13,990 nucleotides of DNA from Chloroflexota bacterium (GTDB lineage: Bacteria; Chloroflexota; Limnocylindria; Limnocylindrales; CSP1-4). The stretch spans positions 1-13,990 of the forward strand of contig PMIQ01000218.1 of NCBI GenBank assembly GCA_003157175.1. Reading direction: 5' to 3'. Below the pieces are notes generated by a model, which saw only the letters and a list, made by a program, of their open reading frames with translations, had not been told where the DNA came from and searched no databases. Position numbers and translations under genes: made by a program. Shown piece after piece: positions 8,223-13,990 of this stretch; within the stretch, counting starts at the first letter, position 1, and each line of letters opens with the position of its first letter.

Positions 8223-8256
8223 GCACGGCTCCGGCGAAGCGTGACCTGGGATCGGG

Positions 8257-9162
8257 TCAGGCCGCCGGCGCCGGCTCGGATTCCGCCTGCGATGCCGGCG
8301 CCGGCTCGTCGCCCGCCGGCGCGACGGGGTGTCGCCGGACGTACCAGTGCCTGATCAGAATCGCCAGGAAGGCGGCGGCGGCGGCCCCGAGACCCACGAT
8401 CTGCGCCATCGGGATGCCGAAGACTGTCCAATCCCAGCCGCTCCGCAAGAGCTCGAGCAGGCTCCGCTCCAGTCCATACCAGACGAAGTAGAGCAGGCCC
8501 ACGTCGCCGGCGATGAGAAGCCGGCCCCGGGCGGTGAAGTGGTTCCACAGCCACAGCATCACCACCACGCCGAGCAGGCTCAGCATCGACTCGTAGAAGA
8601 ACAGCGGAATGAAATGGGCGTCGGCCGGAGTCGTCCCGCCCTGTGCCGGGCATAGATATGGCGACACGCGGTATTGACACTCGATAGCAATGCCCCAGGG
8701 CAGGTTGGTCGGAGGCCCGTACAGCTCCTGGTTGGCGAAGTTGCCCCAGCGCCCGAGGACCTGGGCCAGCAGGATGGCCGGCGCCATGATGTCGGCCCAG
8801 CGCCAGAAGCTGACTTTGTAGTGGCGGGCCAGCCAGATTGTCGCCAGCAGCCCGGTGAACAGACCGCCGTAGATGCCCAGCCCGCTGTACGGCGGCAGGA
8901 AGATCTGGAGCAGGTGGTCCTTGTAGTCCGGCCCGGTGGACCACTGGTCGATGACGTGGTAGGCGCGCCCGCCGATGAGCGCAGCCACGGCGATCACGAT
9001 CAAAGCATCCACGATCATGTCGGTCCGCTCGCCGCGGCGGCGCGCTTCGCGGGTGGCCAGCCAGGCGCCCGCGACGATGGCGACCACGTACGCGATCCCG
9101 TACCAGCGGATCTCGAGCGAGCCAATCGAGAAGGCGATCGGGTTGGGCGTGAAGTCGATCAT
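8257..9162 (-). CDS. lgt: Prolipoprotein diacylglyceryl transferase
   Basis: Inner-membrane enzyme that transfers diacylglycerol from phosphatidylglycerol to the lipobox cysteine of prolipoproteins, the first step of lipoprotein maturation. The 301 residues form about seven membrane helices. GGR is at 64-66 and the loop equivalent to HGG reads IYGGL at 97-101 (Tyr at the His position, a variation I believe occurs outside proteobacteria). The defining RWGNFANQE is at 138-146 with Arg138, Asn141 and Glu146. YES is at 190-192, and LERSLLELLR at 231-240 carries the last conserved Arg. The C-terminal tail from about 276 is Ala/Pro/Glu-rich and cytoplasmic. The ATG at 9160-9162 matches the family N-terminus and has no Shine-Dalgarno sequence. 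TAAACT lies 9 nt upstream, so the mRNA is nearly leaderless. It is divergent from the small membrane protein at 9375. A degenerate paralogue lies at 3332-4330. Confidence 0.96.
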   Translation of the reverse strand: MIDFTPNPIAFSIGSLEIRWYGIAYVVAIVAGAWLATREARRRGERTDMIVDALIVIAVAALIGGRAYHVIDQWSTGPDYKDHLLQIFLPPYSGLGIYGGLFTGLLATIWLARHYKVSFWRWADIMAPAILLAQVLGRWGNFANQELYGPPTNLPWGIAIECQYRVSPYLCPAQGGTTPADAHFIPLFFYESMLSLLGVVVMLWLWNHFTARGRLLIAGDVGLLYFVWYGLERSLLELLRSGWDWTVFGIPMAQIVGLGAAAAAFLAILIRHWYVRRHPVAPAGDEPAPASQAESEPAPAA

Positions 9163-9171
9163 GGTCGCGTC

Positions 9172-9177
9172 AGTTTA
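9172..9177 (-). promoter_or_regulatory. Candidate -10 box (TAAACT) for lgt
   Basis: TAAACT on the minus strand stands 9 nt before the lgt ATG, predicting a leader of only 0-3 nt. No Shine-Dalgarno sequence intervenes and no clear -35 is seen at 17-18 bp. Confidence 0.45.
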
Positions 9178-9222
9178 CCCGGATCCTCCGGTCGGGCGAC
9201 GAGCCGTGGATCTGGCCCCCAG

Positions 9223-9252
9223 AACCTGGACCCAGGCCGTGCGCCCGCACGG
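9223..9252. repeat. Two abutting inverted repeats in the lgt / 9375 divergent promoter region
   Basis: CCTGG-ACCC-CCAGG (9223-9236) is followed directly by CCGTGC-GCCC-GCACGG (9237-9252). The pair ends 4 bp before a TATACT box at 9257-9262, so it covers where the -35 region would be. It may be an operator or a small RNA structure. Chance is possible at this GC content. Confidence 0.3.
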
Positions 9253-9256
9253 TTCG

Positions 9257-9262
9257 TATACT
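9257..9262 (+). promoter_or_regulatory. Candidate -10 box (TATACT) for the 9375 gene
   Basis: TATACT matches the bacterial -10 consensus at five of six positions. It lies in the divergent region between lgt and the small membrane protein and would give a leader of about 105 nt. No good -35 hexamer is present. GTATAC is palindromic, so the opposite strand is not excluded. Confidence 0.35.
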
Positions 9263-9374
9263 GACCGGGAGCAGGGTGTGGACGGACCGGCCGCCAACCA
9301 GCGACCGCCGCACCTGAGCGACCCGGCAGTTGCCGGTCGCCCGCCGAACCGATAGCTGGGGAAACAGACGCCCT

Positions 9375-9707
9375 ATGAGTCTCGACATGCCGTTCTACTT
9401 CTTCTTTGGCATCGTCGGGCTGGTCGCCGGCGGTCTGATCGTGTGGTTCCTGCTGGCCGAGCACCCGTTCGAGTCCCTCGAGACTCCGGGCGGCCCCGTC
9501 GATTCGGCCGAAGCCTCGCTGCTGGCGAAGGAGATGGCGGACGACGGCCGGCCGATCAACGAGGACACGATCACCAGGTTGCTCCAGCTGCACGGCGCGT
9601 ACGTAGACGGCAAGATCAACGACAGTCTGGCTGCCGCCGAGGCCGCCCGCCTCGAAGCCGAGCCCGCTCGGCAGGCAACGGAGACGGCGCCCGAGGACGC
9701 CTCCTAG
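9375..9707 (+). CDS. Small single-pass membrane protein of unknown function
   Basis: A 110-residue protein with no named family that I recognise. Residues 7-27 (FYFFFGIVGLVAGGLIVWFLL) form one strongly hydrophobic helix close to the N-terminus. The rest is an acidic, mostly helical tail: 45-75 (DSAEASLLAKEMADDG and onward) and 80-98 rich in Ala/Glu, ending in a disordered stretch. By the positive-inside rule the orientation is not obvious. The ATG at 9375 is chosen because the membrane helix follows at once. An upstream in-frame TTG at 9330 would only add Arg-rich residues. A GGGGAAA stretch 12-18 nt upstream is a poor Shine-Dalgarno. High G/C at third positions supports coding. It is divergent from lgt and convergent with menG, 52 nt from the menG stop. 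Function unknown. Confidence 0.75.
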   Translation: MSLDMPFYFFFGIVGLVAGGLIVWFLLAEHPFESLETPGGPVDSAEASLLAKEMADDGRPINEDTITRLLQLHGAYVDGKINDSLAAAEAARLEAEPARQATETAPEDAS

Positions 9708-9730
9708 GGGCGCCGCAGGAAGAGTCCGGG

Positions 9731-9744
9731 CGCGGCCGGCCGCG
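9731..9744. terminator. 14-bp perfect palindrome between convergent genes
   Basis: CGCGGCCGGCCGCG lies in the 52-nt gap between the 9375 gene (plus) and menG (minus). It could fold as a 5-bp stem with a CCGG loop on either strand, so it may be a bidirectional terminator. There is no T-run on either side, which makes an intrinsic terminator uncertain. Confidence 0.3.
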
Positions 9745-9759
9745 TCGGGCGGGGCAAGA

Positions 9760-10530
9760 CTACCGAACTTCTCCGGAGTGCAGCGCCACCGCGCCGAGGG
9801 CCAATCGCCGCACTGTCACGTTCGCCAGGCCGACCTGGCGCATCGTCTCGGCCAGTTCCTCGGCGCTGGGGAATCCGTCCAGTGAGTGGGGCAGATAGGC
9901 ATAGGCCTGACGCTTTCCGAAGGCCGTACCAACGAACGGGGCCATCCTGCCGAACACGGCCGAGTAGAAGCGCCCGGCGATCTTGGGACGCGGCGTGGTG
10001 AGCTCCAGGCAGACCACCCGGCCGCCCGGCCGCACAACCCTCGCCATCTCGCGAAAACCGTCCCCGAAGCTGGCCAGGTTCCGCAGCCCGAAGGCGATCG
10101 TGGCCGCGTCGAAGACGTTCGCCTCGAAAGGGAGAGCGAGCGCGTTGCCCGCCACGAACTCGATCTGGCCGAGCCCGCCGAAGGCGTGACGGGCTTGCTC
10201 GAGCATCGCCGTCGACAGGTCGACGCCAACCACGCGGCCGGTTGGGCCGACGGCTGAGGCCAGGGCCGCGGTGAGCTTGCCGGTTCCACAGGCCACGTCC
10301 AGCGCCGAGCCGCCGGAGGATATGCGCGCGGCTCGGACGGCGGCCCGCCGCCACCGTCCGTCGAGGCCGGCGGTCATGATCGTGTTCATACGATCGTAGA
10401 CCGGCGCGATCGAATCGAACATCGAAGCCACGCGCGGCTCGGGAACGGGATTGCCGCTGCGACTCCGGTGGGGGCTGTCGGTTTCGGAGGGATCGACCGA
10501 TTCCTCGGCCGGACGCCTGGCCTCGCTCAC
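9760..10530 (-). CDS. menG: Demethylmenaquinone methyltransferase (MenG/UbiE family)
   Basis: SAM-dependent C-methylation of demethylmenaquinone, the last step of menaquinone synthesis; the substrate is at the membrane. The protein is 256 residues. Family signatures are MFDSIAPVYDRMN at 37-49, the SAM motif DVACGTGKL at 78-86, VGVDLS at 101-106 (acidic residue for the ribose), FGLRN at 147-151, RPGG at 167-170, and YLPHSLDGFPSAEEL from 212. Residues 1-33 are a polar, Pro/Ser/Arg-rich extension not typical of the family. The start is GTG at 10528-10530 because it overlaps the TGA of the Lrp-type gene in a GTGA junction, pointing to translational coupling. No later Met before residue 37 offers an alternative. 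No ubiquinone genes are visible, so menaquinone is inferred from the presumed lineage. The UbiE dual role cannot be ruled out. Confidence 0.93.
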   Translation of the reverse strand: MSEARRPAEESVDPSETDSPHRSRSGNPVPEPRVASMFDSIAPVYDRMNTIMTAGLDGRWRRAAVRAARISSGGSALDVACGTGKLTAALASAVGPTGRVVGVDLSTAMLEQARHAFGGLGQIEFVAGNALALPFEANVFDAATIAFGLRNLASFGDGFREMARVVRPGGRVVCLELTTPRPKIAGRFYSAVFGRMAPFVGTAFGKRQAYAYLPHSLDGFPSAEELAETMRQVGLANVTVRRLALGAVALHSGEVR

Positions 10531-11039
10531 GAGCCCGAGTTGCCGGAGTTGCCAGCCGACTGCGGATCCACCTCACGTCCCAGGCGGAGCGGGCGGCGCT
10601 CAAACGCGCTGGAGAAGACGACCTGGGTTTCGGTCGTGAAGACGTGCGGCATCGCCTGGATCTCGTGCAGGACGCGCTCCAGGTGACGAGTGTCGGTAGA
10701 TCGCACCTTCAGCAGGTAATCCGCCTCGCCGGCGAGGTGGTGACACTCCTCGATCTCGTCGATCTCGCCGAAGTTGCCGGTGAGATCTGTGGAGATCGTG
10801 CCGGGGACCTGCTTGATGAAGATGAACGCGAGCACGCCGTAGCCGAGCAGCGTGGGATCGACCAGGGCCGAGTAGCCGTGTATGACTCCCCGGGCCTCGA
10901 GCTTCTTGACGCGCTCGTGGGCGGAAGGTCCGCTCATGCCGACGGCCTGTCCGACTTCGGCGTACGACTCGCGCCCGTCCCGCTGCAATAGCTCGATGAT
11001 GCGAGCGTCTGTCTCGTCGATCCTTTCGGGTGAGCCCAT
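10527..11039 (-). CDS. Lrp/AsnC family transcriptional regulator
   Basis: DNA-binding regulator of the feast/famine family, which usually senses amino acids and forms dimers to octamers. It has 170 residues. An N-terminal winged helix-turn-helix starts with IDETDARIIELLQRDGR at 7-23, and the recognition helix region is MSGPSAHERVKKLEARGVI at 35-53. The RAM/AsnC effector domain spans about 65-150, with the typical HHLAGEADYLLKV at 100-112. A Ser/Gly/Asn-rich tail closes it. The ATG at 11037-11039 is chosen for its GAGGG about 7 nt upstream and because the family N-terminus begins there. The frame is open to 11147, but that part is not family-like. Its stop overlaps the menG start by 4 nt, so the regulator is co-translated with menG. 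I see no evidence in the sequence for its ligand or targets. Confidence 0.93.
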   Translation of the reverse strand: MGSPERIDETDARIIELLQRDGRESYAEVGQAVGMSGPSAHERVKKLEARGVIHGYSALVDPTLLGYGVLAFIFIKQVPGTISTDLTGNFGEIDEIEECHHLAGEADYLLKVRSTDTRHLERVLHEIQAMPHVFTTETQVVFSSAFERRPLRLGREVDPQSAGNSGNSGS

Positions 11040-11172
11040 GTTCGTCGTTCCCTCAGGCGTGCCGGCCTGTCGCTCCCTGACCCGCCCGCAAACCCAATCC
11101 AGCGAGAAGTCGCGCCAGCGGAGTCGAACCGCCGGGTCGGAGGACACGCCTGGGCCGCGATGCGAGAGCAGC

Positions 11173-11589
11173 CTAGCCTATCCCCGAGAAATCGACAGCG
11201 AAGGTGCGGTCGCGGACCGGGTTGAGGCGGTTGTAGCGCGCGGATTGCCCTCGCGGAGCCGGGGACCTGCCAGCGGTAGCCGCGTCCCTTGGCTCGAGTG
11301 CCCATCGTGCCGACCGGCAGATGCGCCTCGAGGCAGGCTCGCCCTTCGGCCCTACGACCGCGTCGTGGCGGACCCGGGCCGGCGGATCGAGCCGCTCGCC
11401 CATGCCGAGCAGGAAACCACCGTCGTAGCCGGCCATGCCGAAGGTGATCGAACCTTCGGCGACGACGACCGTGTCGTAATCGTGGGTATGCGCCTAGAAC
11501 TTCGTTCCCGCAAGGTTCGACCAGGCCGCGGGCTCGAGTCCCTGATCGCGCATTCTGGCCTCCAGGCTGGCTCGATCCATGGAGCTCAT
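11173..11589 (-). pseudogene. Cupin-domain gene broken by an in-frame TAG and frameshift
   Basis: From the ATG at 11587-11589 (overlapping the TGA of the upstream gene as ATGA) the frame gives a cupin N-terminus ending AWSNLAGTKF. TAG at 11494-11496 (codon 32) then interrupts it. The same frame continues AHTHDYDTVVVAEGSITFGM, a clear cupin motif 1 with His34, His36 and Glu45. It goes on through GMGERLDPPARVRHDAVVGPKGE, cupin motif 2 with His75. At about 11336-11337 one base appears to be missing, since the family's CLEAHLP is found in another frame from 11335. After about 11270 the high-G/C third positions return to the first frame and run to TAG at 11173-11175; whether this tail belongs to the gene is unclear. 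Small cupins of this type have varied or unknown roles. Sequencing or assembly error could mimic the lesions, but two or more in one short gene favour decay. Confidence 0.7.
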
Positions 11590-11921
11590 CGGACGCTTCC
11601 TTGCTTCGCAGCTCCGCCCGGGCCAGCAGTTTGATCGTCGCCCCGCCGACCCTTCTCTGGGCCCGGGATCGAAGCCTGGGCAATCTCCATGGCCCGTCGA
11701 TCCGAACCGGGCGGCAGGTCCGGTGCGGCCTCCAACCAGGCCGCGTCCGCCGCTTCTTCCTTTTCGCTGCTTCGCGTTGCGACCACGGCGATTATCCCGA
11801 GCCCGAGCACGACGCTCGAGAAGATGGCGAACGGCCAGGTGGCACCCAGCAAGCCGACGAGGAAGAAGGAGAACACGCTCCCCACGACAATCGCTGAGCC
11901 CAGGCTCTGCAGCGCCCGCAT
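11586..11921 (-). CDS. Small two-helix membrane protein of unknown function
   Basis: An unrecognised 111-residue protein. Residues 7-26 (LGSAIVVGSVFSFFLVGLLG) and 30-48 (PFAIFSSVVLGLGIIAVVA) form two hydrophobic helices in a tight hairpin. They are followed by an acidic then Gly/Pro-rich tail of about 60 residues. The short loop between helices suggests both termini are on the same side, probably cytoplasmic. The ATG at 11919-11921 is chosen because AAGGAG lies 5 nt upstream. A GTG at 11940-11942 would add only seven Arg-rich residues. Its stop overlaps the ATG of the broken cupin gene (ATGA), so the two were once translated together. The ornithine cyclodeaminase-like gene starts 80 nt away on the opposite strand, so this short region holds divergent promoters. 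Confidence 0.7.
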   Translation of the reverse strand: MRALQSLGSAIVVGSVFSFFLVGLLGATWPFAIFSSVVLGLGIIAVVATRSSEKEEAADAAWLEAAPDLPPGSDRRAMEIAQASIPGPEKGRRGDDQTAGPGGAAKQGSVR

Positions 11922-11989
11922 CGGTCTCCTTACTCTTCGCACCAGGCCGTTGCGCGCTCGGCACGCGCTGGCCTGCTCATCCTAGCCGG

Positions 11990-11995
11990 TAGACT
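11990..11995 (+). promoter_or_regulatory. Candidate -10 box (TAGACT) of a leaderless promoter
   Basis: TAGACT is followed by 6 nt and then the GTG at 12002, with no Shine-Dalgarno sequence. The predicted transcription start therefore falls on the start codon. No good -35 is visible. The arrangement matches those of gltX, lgt and the Lgt-like gene. Confidence 0.45.
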
Positions 11996-12001
11996 GCGGG
12001 C

Positions 12002-12994
12002 GTGACAGTTTTGCCGCCGCTCCGATACCTGTCCGCCGCCGACGTCGGCGCCGCCATGCCACCCCTGGCGGAGCGGCTCGAGCTGGCTGAGATCACCCTG
12101 CGGGCCCTGGGGCAGGGCGCCGAGCTGCCGGCCAAGATCGGGGTCCACCCGCGCCAGCCGGGCTCCCTCGCCCACGCCATGCCGGCCTTGCTACGAGGCG
12201 CGGCGGATGACGGTGGCGAGGATCTGATAGGGGCCAAGTGGATCGTGGGGTTCCCGGACAACCCGGCGATCGGGCTGCCCACGTATCACGCCCAGGTGAT
12301 CCTCAACGACGCGCGGAACGGGTTGCCCCTGGCGATTCTGGACGCCGGCACGATCACCGCCCAACGGACGGCGGCCATAAGCGGGGCGGCGATCAAGCTC
12401 TTCGAGCCGAAGCACAGGGGGCGGGCCGCCGCTGTCGCCCTCCTCGGCGCCGGGGTTCAGGCGCGCGGCCACCTCCCGGTCATCGGCTGGCTGCTACCCG
12501 GCGCCACTCTCCGAATCGCGGACGTCGATCGGGCGCGGGCGGAAGCGCTGGTCGTCGAGGCGCAGTCGACCGAAGGCATCGCCGAGGCGGCCGTCGCGTC
12601 GGGTGTGAGCCAGGCCGTCGAAGGCGCGGACGTGGTCGTCTCGGTCGTTTCATTCGGGCCGGATCATCAGGCTCTCGATCCGCGCTGGCTCGGCCCCGAA
12701 ACCCTCTTCGTGGCGGTCGACTACGACATGCAGGCCCCGGCCGCGCTGGCCCGCGAGGCGCTCTTCGTCGTCGACGAGCGCGACCAGTTCGTGGCCACTC
12801 GCGCCGGCGGAAGCTTCGCCGGCTACCCGGATCCCGCGGCGACTCTGGGAGAGGCGCTGCGCGACGGCCTTGCCCGCCCCGACGGTCGGGTTCTCGTCTC
12901 TCATCTGGGCGTCGGGCTCGCGGACGTCGTCTTCGCGTCGGCGATACTGAAGCGTGCCGAAGAGCTCGGCCTGGGCTTGCTGCTGCCGCGCTGA
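12002..12994 (+). CDS. Ornithine cyclodeaminase / mu-crystallin family dehydrogenase
   Basis: A 330-residue NAD(P)-dependent enzyme of the OCD/mu-crystallin superfamily. Members include ornithine cyclodeaminase, alanine dehydrogenase, ketimine reductase and opine-type dehydrogenases, and the substrate here is not determined. IGAKWIVGFPDN at 76-87 carries Lys79, matching the conserved substrate lysine. DAGTITAQRTAA at 114-125 carries the conserved Arg122. The nucleotide-binding LLGAGVQARGH is at 147-157, and ADVD at 173-176 ends the second strand. VDYDMQAP at 239-246 stands where the family has its catalytic Asp, so Asp240 or Asp242 is the candidate. Overall length fits the family. The start is GTG at 12002, with a -10-like TAGACT 6 nt before it and no Shine-Dalgarno sequence. 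It converges on the suf/Rieske genes, with 61 nt between stops, and has no obvious pathway partner nearby. Confidence 0.88.
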   Translation: MTVLPPLRYLSAADVGAAMPPLAERLELAEITLRALGQGAELPAKIGVHPRQPGSLAHAMPALLRGAADDGGEDLIGAKWIVGFPDNPAIGLPTYHAQVILNDARNGLPLAILDAGTITAQRTAAISGAAIKLFEPKHRGRAAAVALLGAGVQARGHLPVIGWLLPGATLRIADVDRARAEALVVEAQSTEGIAEAAVASGVSQAVEGADVVVSVVSFGPDHQALDPRWLGPETLFVAVDYDMQAPAALAREALFVVDERDQFVATRAGGSFAGYPDPAATLGEALRDGLARPDGRVLVSHLGVGLADVVFASAILKRAEELGLGLLLPR

Positions 12995-13055
12995 AGCCGA
13001 TTGGCGGAGCCGCCGGTTCGCTTCAGCTCCTCGTCGGCGCGGGCTGGATTAGGCC

Positions 13056-13406
13056 CTACCGGTTCACCTCGAGCGGCCCCGGCGGGACCTCGATCAGCAC
13101 TCGGCCGCCCTCGACGACCACGGCGTAGACCGCCAGCGGCAGCTCGGCGGGAGGATCGAGCGGCTCGCCGTCCGCCAGAGAGAAGCGCGAGAGATGCAGG
13201 GCGCACGTGATCGAGTCGCCGGCCAGGAATCCTTTGTCCAGCTCGAAGTACTGGTGGCTGCAGATGCCCTGGGTGGCGTGCAGTTCGCCGTTCAGATTGA
13301 CCACGAGAACAAGGTCGTCGTCGACCTCGCACAGCTTCATCGTGCCGGGCGGGACCTCGTCGAGCGCGCAGAGGTCAACCCGGCGGAGGGCGGAGGCGGC
13401 GGCCAT
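13056..13406 (-). CDS. Rieske [2Fe-2S] ferredoxin linked to the suf operon
   Basis: A 116-residue soluble Rieske protein, annotated in similar genomes as a non-heme iron oxygenase ferredoxin subunit. The cluster ligands are Cys49 and His51 (ICSHQYFEL) and Cys68 and His71 (ITCALHLSRF): C-x-H, 16 residues, C-x2-H. The usual CPWHG box is here CALHL, so the Trp and Gly beside the second ligand pair are replaced. The ATG at 13404-13406 lies 8 nt after the sufD stop and has no Shine-Dalgarno sequence, so translation probably depends on sufD. Rieske ferredoxins following sufBD are common in actinobacterial and Chloroflexota suf operons. The role there is presumed to be electron supply or cluster handling, but is not settled. 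It is the last gene of the operon, since the next gene is on the opposite strand. Confidence 0.92.
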   Translation of the reverse strand: MAAASALRRVDLCALDEVPPGTMKLCEVDDDLVLVVNLNGELHATQGICSHQYFELDKGFLAGDSITCALHLSRFSLADGEPLDPPAELPLAVYAVVVEGGRVLIEVPPGPLEVNR

Positions 13407-13414
13407 CGGCGGTG

Positions 13415-13990
13415 TCAGGCCACGGCGGCGGTTGCCTGGCCGGCGGACGGGTGAGCGGCGCCGGTTCGGGCAGCCCATTTGGCCTCGAGCAGGTCGCGCA
13501 GGCGATCCTGAGCGGACGCCAGAGGCACGCGGGCGACGACCGGCTCCAGATACCCAAGGATGATGAGCTTGCGGGCCTCGTCCGGATCGAGACCGCGGCT
13601 CTCCAGGTAGAAGAGCTGCGTTTCGTCCACGGGGCCGACGGAGCTCGCGTGGGCGACGCGGCGGCAATCCGGCTGGTCGATCTCCAGACTCGGGATGGCA
13701 ACCGAGCGAGCCTGCTTGGAGAGCAGCATCGCGAACTCGCCGAGGTAGCTGTCCGTGCCGTGGGCCGACAGATCGATCGTCGCCAGGCCCTTCATATAGA
13801 CCCGGGAGCGGTCGGACAGCGCCCCCTTGGAGAGCAGGTTGCCCGTCGTGTCGCGGCCGATATGGCGGGTGTAGGAAGTCAGATCGAAGAGCTGGTCGGT
13901 CGAGCCAAAGACGATCTCCGCCTGCTCGACGGACGAGCCGTCGCCTTCGAGGGTGTTGTCGATGCGGCTCCGAATGACGCGGCAGCCGAG
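13415..13990 (-). CDS. sufD: Fe-S cluster assembly protein SufD, C-terminal 191 residues (partial)
   Basis: Part of the SufBC2D scaffold that builds Fe-S clusters in the cytoplasm. The 5' part lies beyond the right edge. The visible 191 residues form the end of the parallel beta-helix core and the C-terminal helical domain. Typical segments are IDNTLEGDGSS near the start, TTGNLLSKGALSDRSR, SVAIPSLEIDQPDCRRVAHA (with a His corresponding to the conserved His of SufD) and QLFYLESRGLDPDEARKLI. It could be confused with SufB, but the C-terminus (YLEPVVARVPLASAQDRLRDLLEAK) is SufD-like. The product ends in an Ala/Thr-rich tail. The gene is read with the Rieske gene 8 nt downstream. Genes for SufB, SufC, SufS and SufU are not in the window. 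Confidence 0.9.
   Translation of the reverse strand, partial: LGCRVIRSRIDNTLEGDGSSVEQAEIVFGSTDQLFDLTSYTRHIGRDTTGNLLSKGALSDRSRVYMKGLATIDLSAHGTDSYLGEFAMLLSKQARSVAIPSLEIDQPDCRRVAHASSVGPVDETQLFYLESRGLDPDEARKLIILGYLEPVVARVPLASAQDRLRDLLEAKWAARTGAAHPSAGQATAAVA

Larger units (their letters stand above)
7731..8256. other. 526-bp gap between lgt and pckG: leader, promoter region and possible small ORF
   Basis: This gap carries the strong GAGGAGAGG Shine-Dalgarno of pckG at its left edge and a possible minus-strand -10 TACAAT at 7818-7823. It also contains a direct repeat AGATAAGC (7936-7954) and a plus-strand Shine-Dalgarno-like GGAGGAGG just before a short open frame at 8004. At its right edge a 6-bp inverted repeat (8242-8247 with 8254-8259) begins at the lgt stop codon and may be a weak terminator. 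No tRNA or recognised RNA is seen. The remaining open frames here are Arg/Pro/Ser-rich and unconvincing. Confidence 0.4.

Noticed and set aside
11040..11147. 36-residue upstream extension of the Lrp-type regulator
   Set aside because: The ATG at 11039 has GAGGG at good distance and the winged-helix domain starts right after it. The extension is unrelated sequence.
11100..11180. tRNA-like T-arm on the minus strand (GGCGGTTCGACTCCGCT near 11116-11132)
   Set aside because: The T-stem and loop look right, but no acceptor partner for GGCGCGA, no anticodon arm and no proper D-arm are found 70-90 nt upstream.
12995..13055. Terminator between the convergent OCD-family and Rieske genes
   Set aside because: Only a 4-bp stem (GGCG/CGCC) with no T-run can be drawn, too weak to annotate.

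Overview
This 14 kb window is very GC-rich (roughly 70% by eye) and reads as an ordinary chromosomal segment of a free-living bacterium. GTG starts are frequent, and many genes have long spurious open frames on the opposite strand. The gene content includes GTP-dependent PEP carboxykinase, an LDH-like malate dehydrogenase, menaquinone methyltransferase, a SUF cluster with a Rieske ferredoxin and two Lgt-family proteins. Together with the protein style this suggests a high-GC Chloroflexota lineage of the Limnocylindria/Ellin6529 kind. That placement is inference; no rRNA or marker phylogeny is available here.

Layout. Positions 1-9162 are all on the minus strand, so transcription runs right to left. 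In transcription order they are canonical lgt (9162-8257), a 526-bp gap, pckG (7730-5901), mdh (5717-4773), a 442-bp hairpin-rich gap, a degenerate Lgt-like membrane protein (4330-3332), an L-asparaginase II family enzyme (3096-2002), a membrane-anchored protein of unknown function (1979-840), and the first 253 codons of gltX (761-1), which leaves the window. A small single-pass membrane protein (9375-9707, plus strand) is divergent from lgt and convergent with menG. The next block is again minus: a two-helix membrane protein (11921-11586) overlapping a broken cupin gene (11589-about 11173), then an Lrp/AsnC regulator (11039-10527) overlapping menG (10530-9760). An ornithine cyclodeaminase/mu-crystallin family gene (12002-12994, plus) runs toward the end of a suf operon, of which the 3' part of sufD and a Rieske ferredoxin are visible (13990-13056, minus).

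How the genes fit together. pckG and mdh act at the oxaloacetate node (gluconeogenesis/TCA), and asparaginase can feed aspartate into it. SufD and the Rieske protein belong to Fe-S cluster assembly and electron transfer, MenG completes menaquinone, and Lgt starts lipoprotein maturation. This is mostly core metabolism; I see no mobile element, CRISPR array, tRNA, rRNA or defence island.

The less ordinary signals are: (i) a TANACT -10 box only 6-9 nt before the start codon of four genes that lack a Shine-Dalgarno sequence, which suggests leaderless transcripts; (ii) a chain of strong hairpins between mdh and the Lgt-like gene that may be a structured RNA; (iii) a second Lgt-like protein missing the catalytic Arg/Asn signature; (iv) a cupin gene broken by an in-frame TAG and a frameshift; (v) a Lys-to-Gln change at the predicted zinc site of the asparaginase; and (vi) an Lrp-type regulator translationally coupled to menG. 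I did not find a clear novel multi-gene system.
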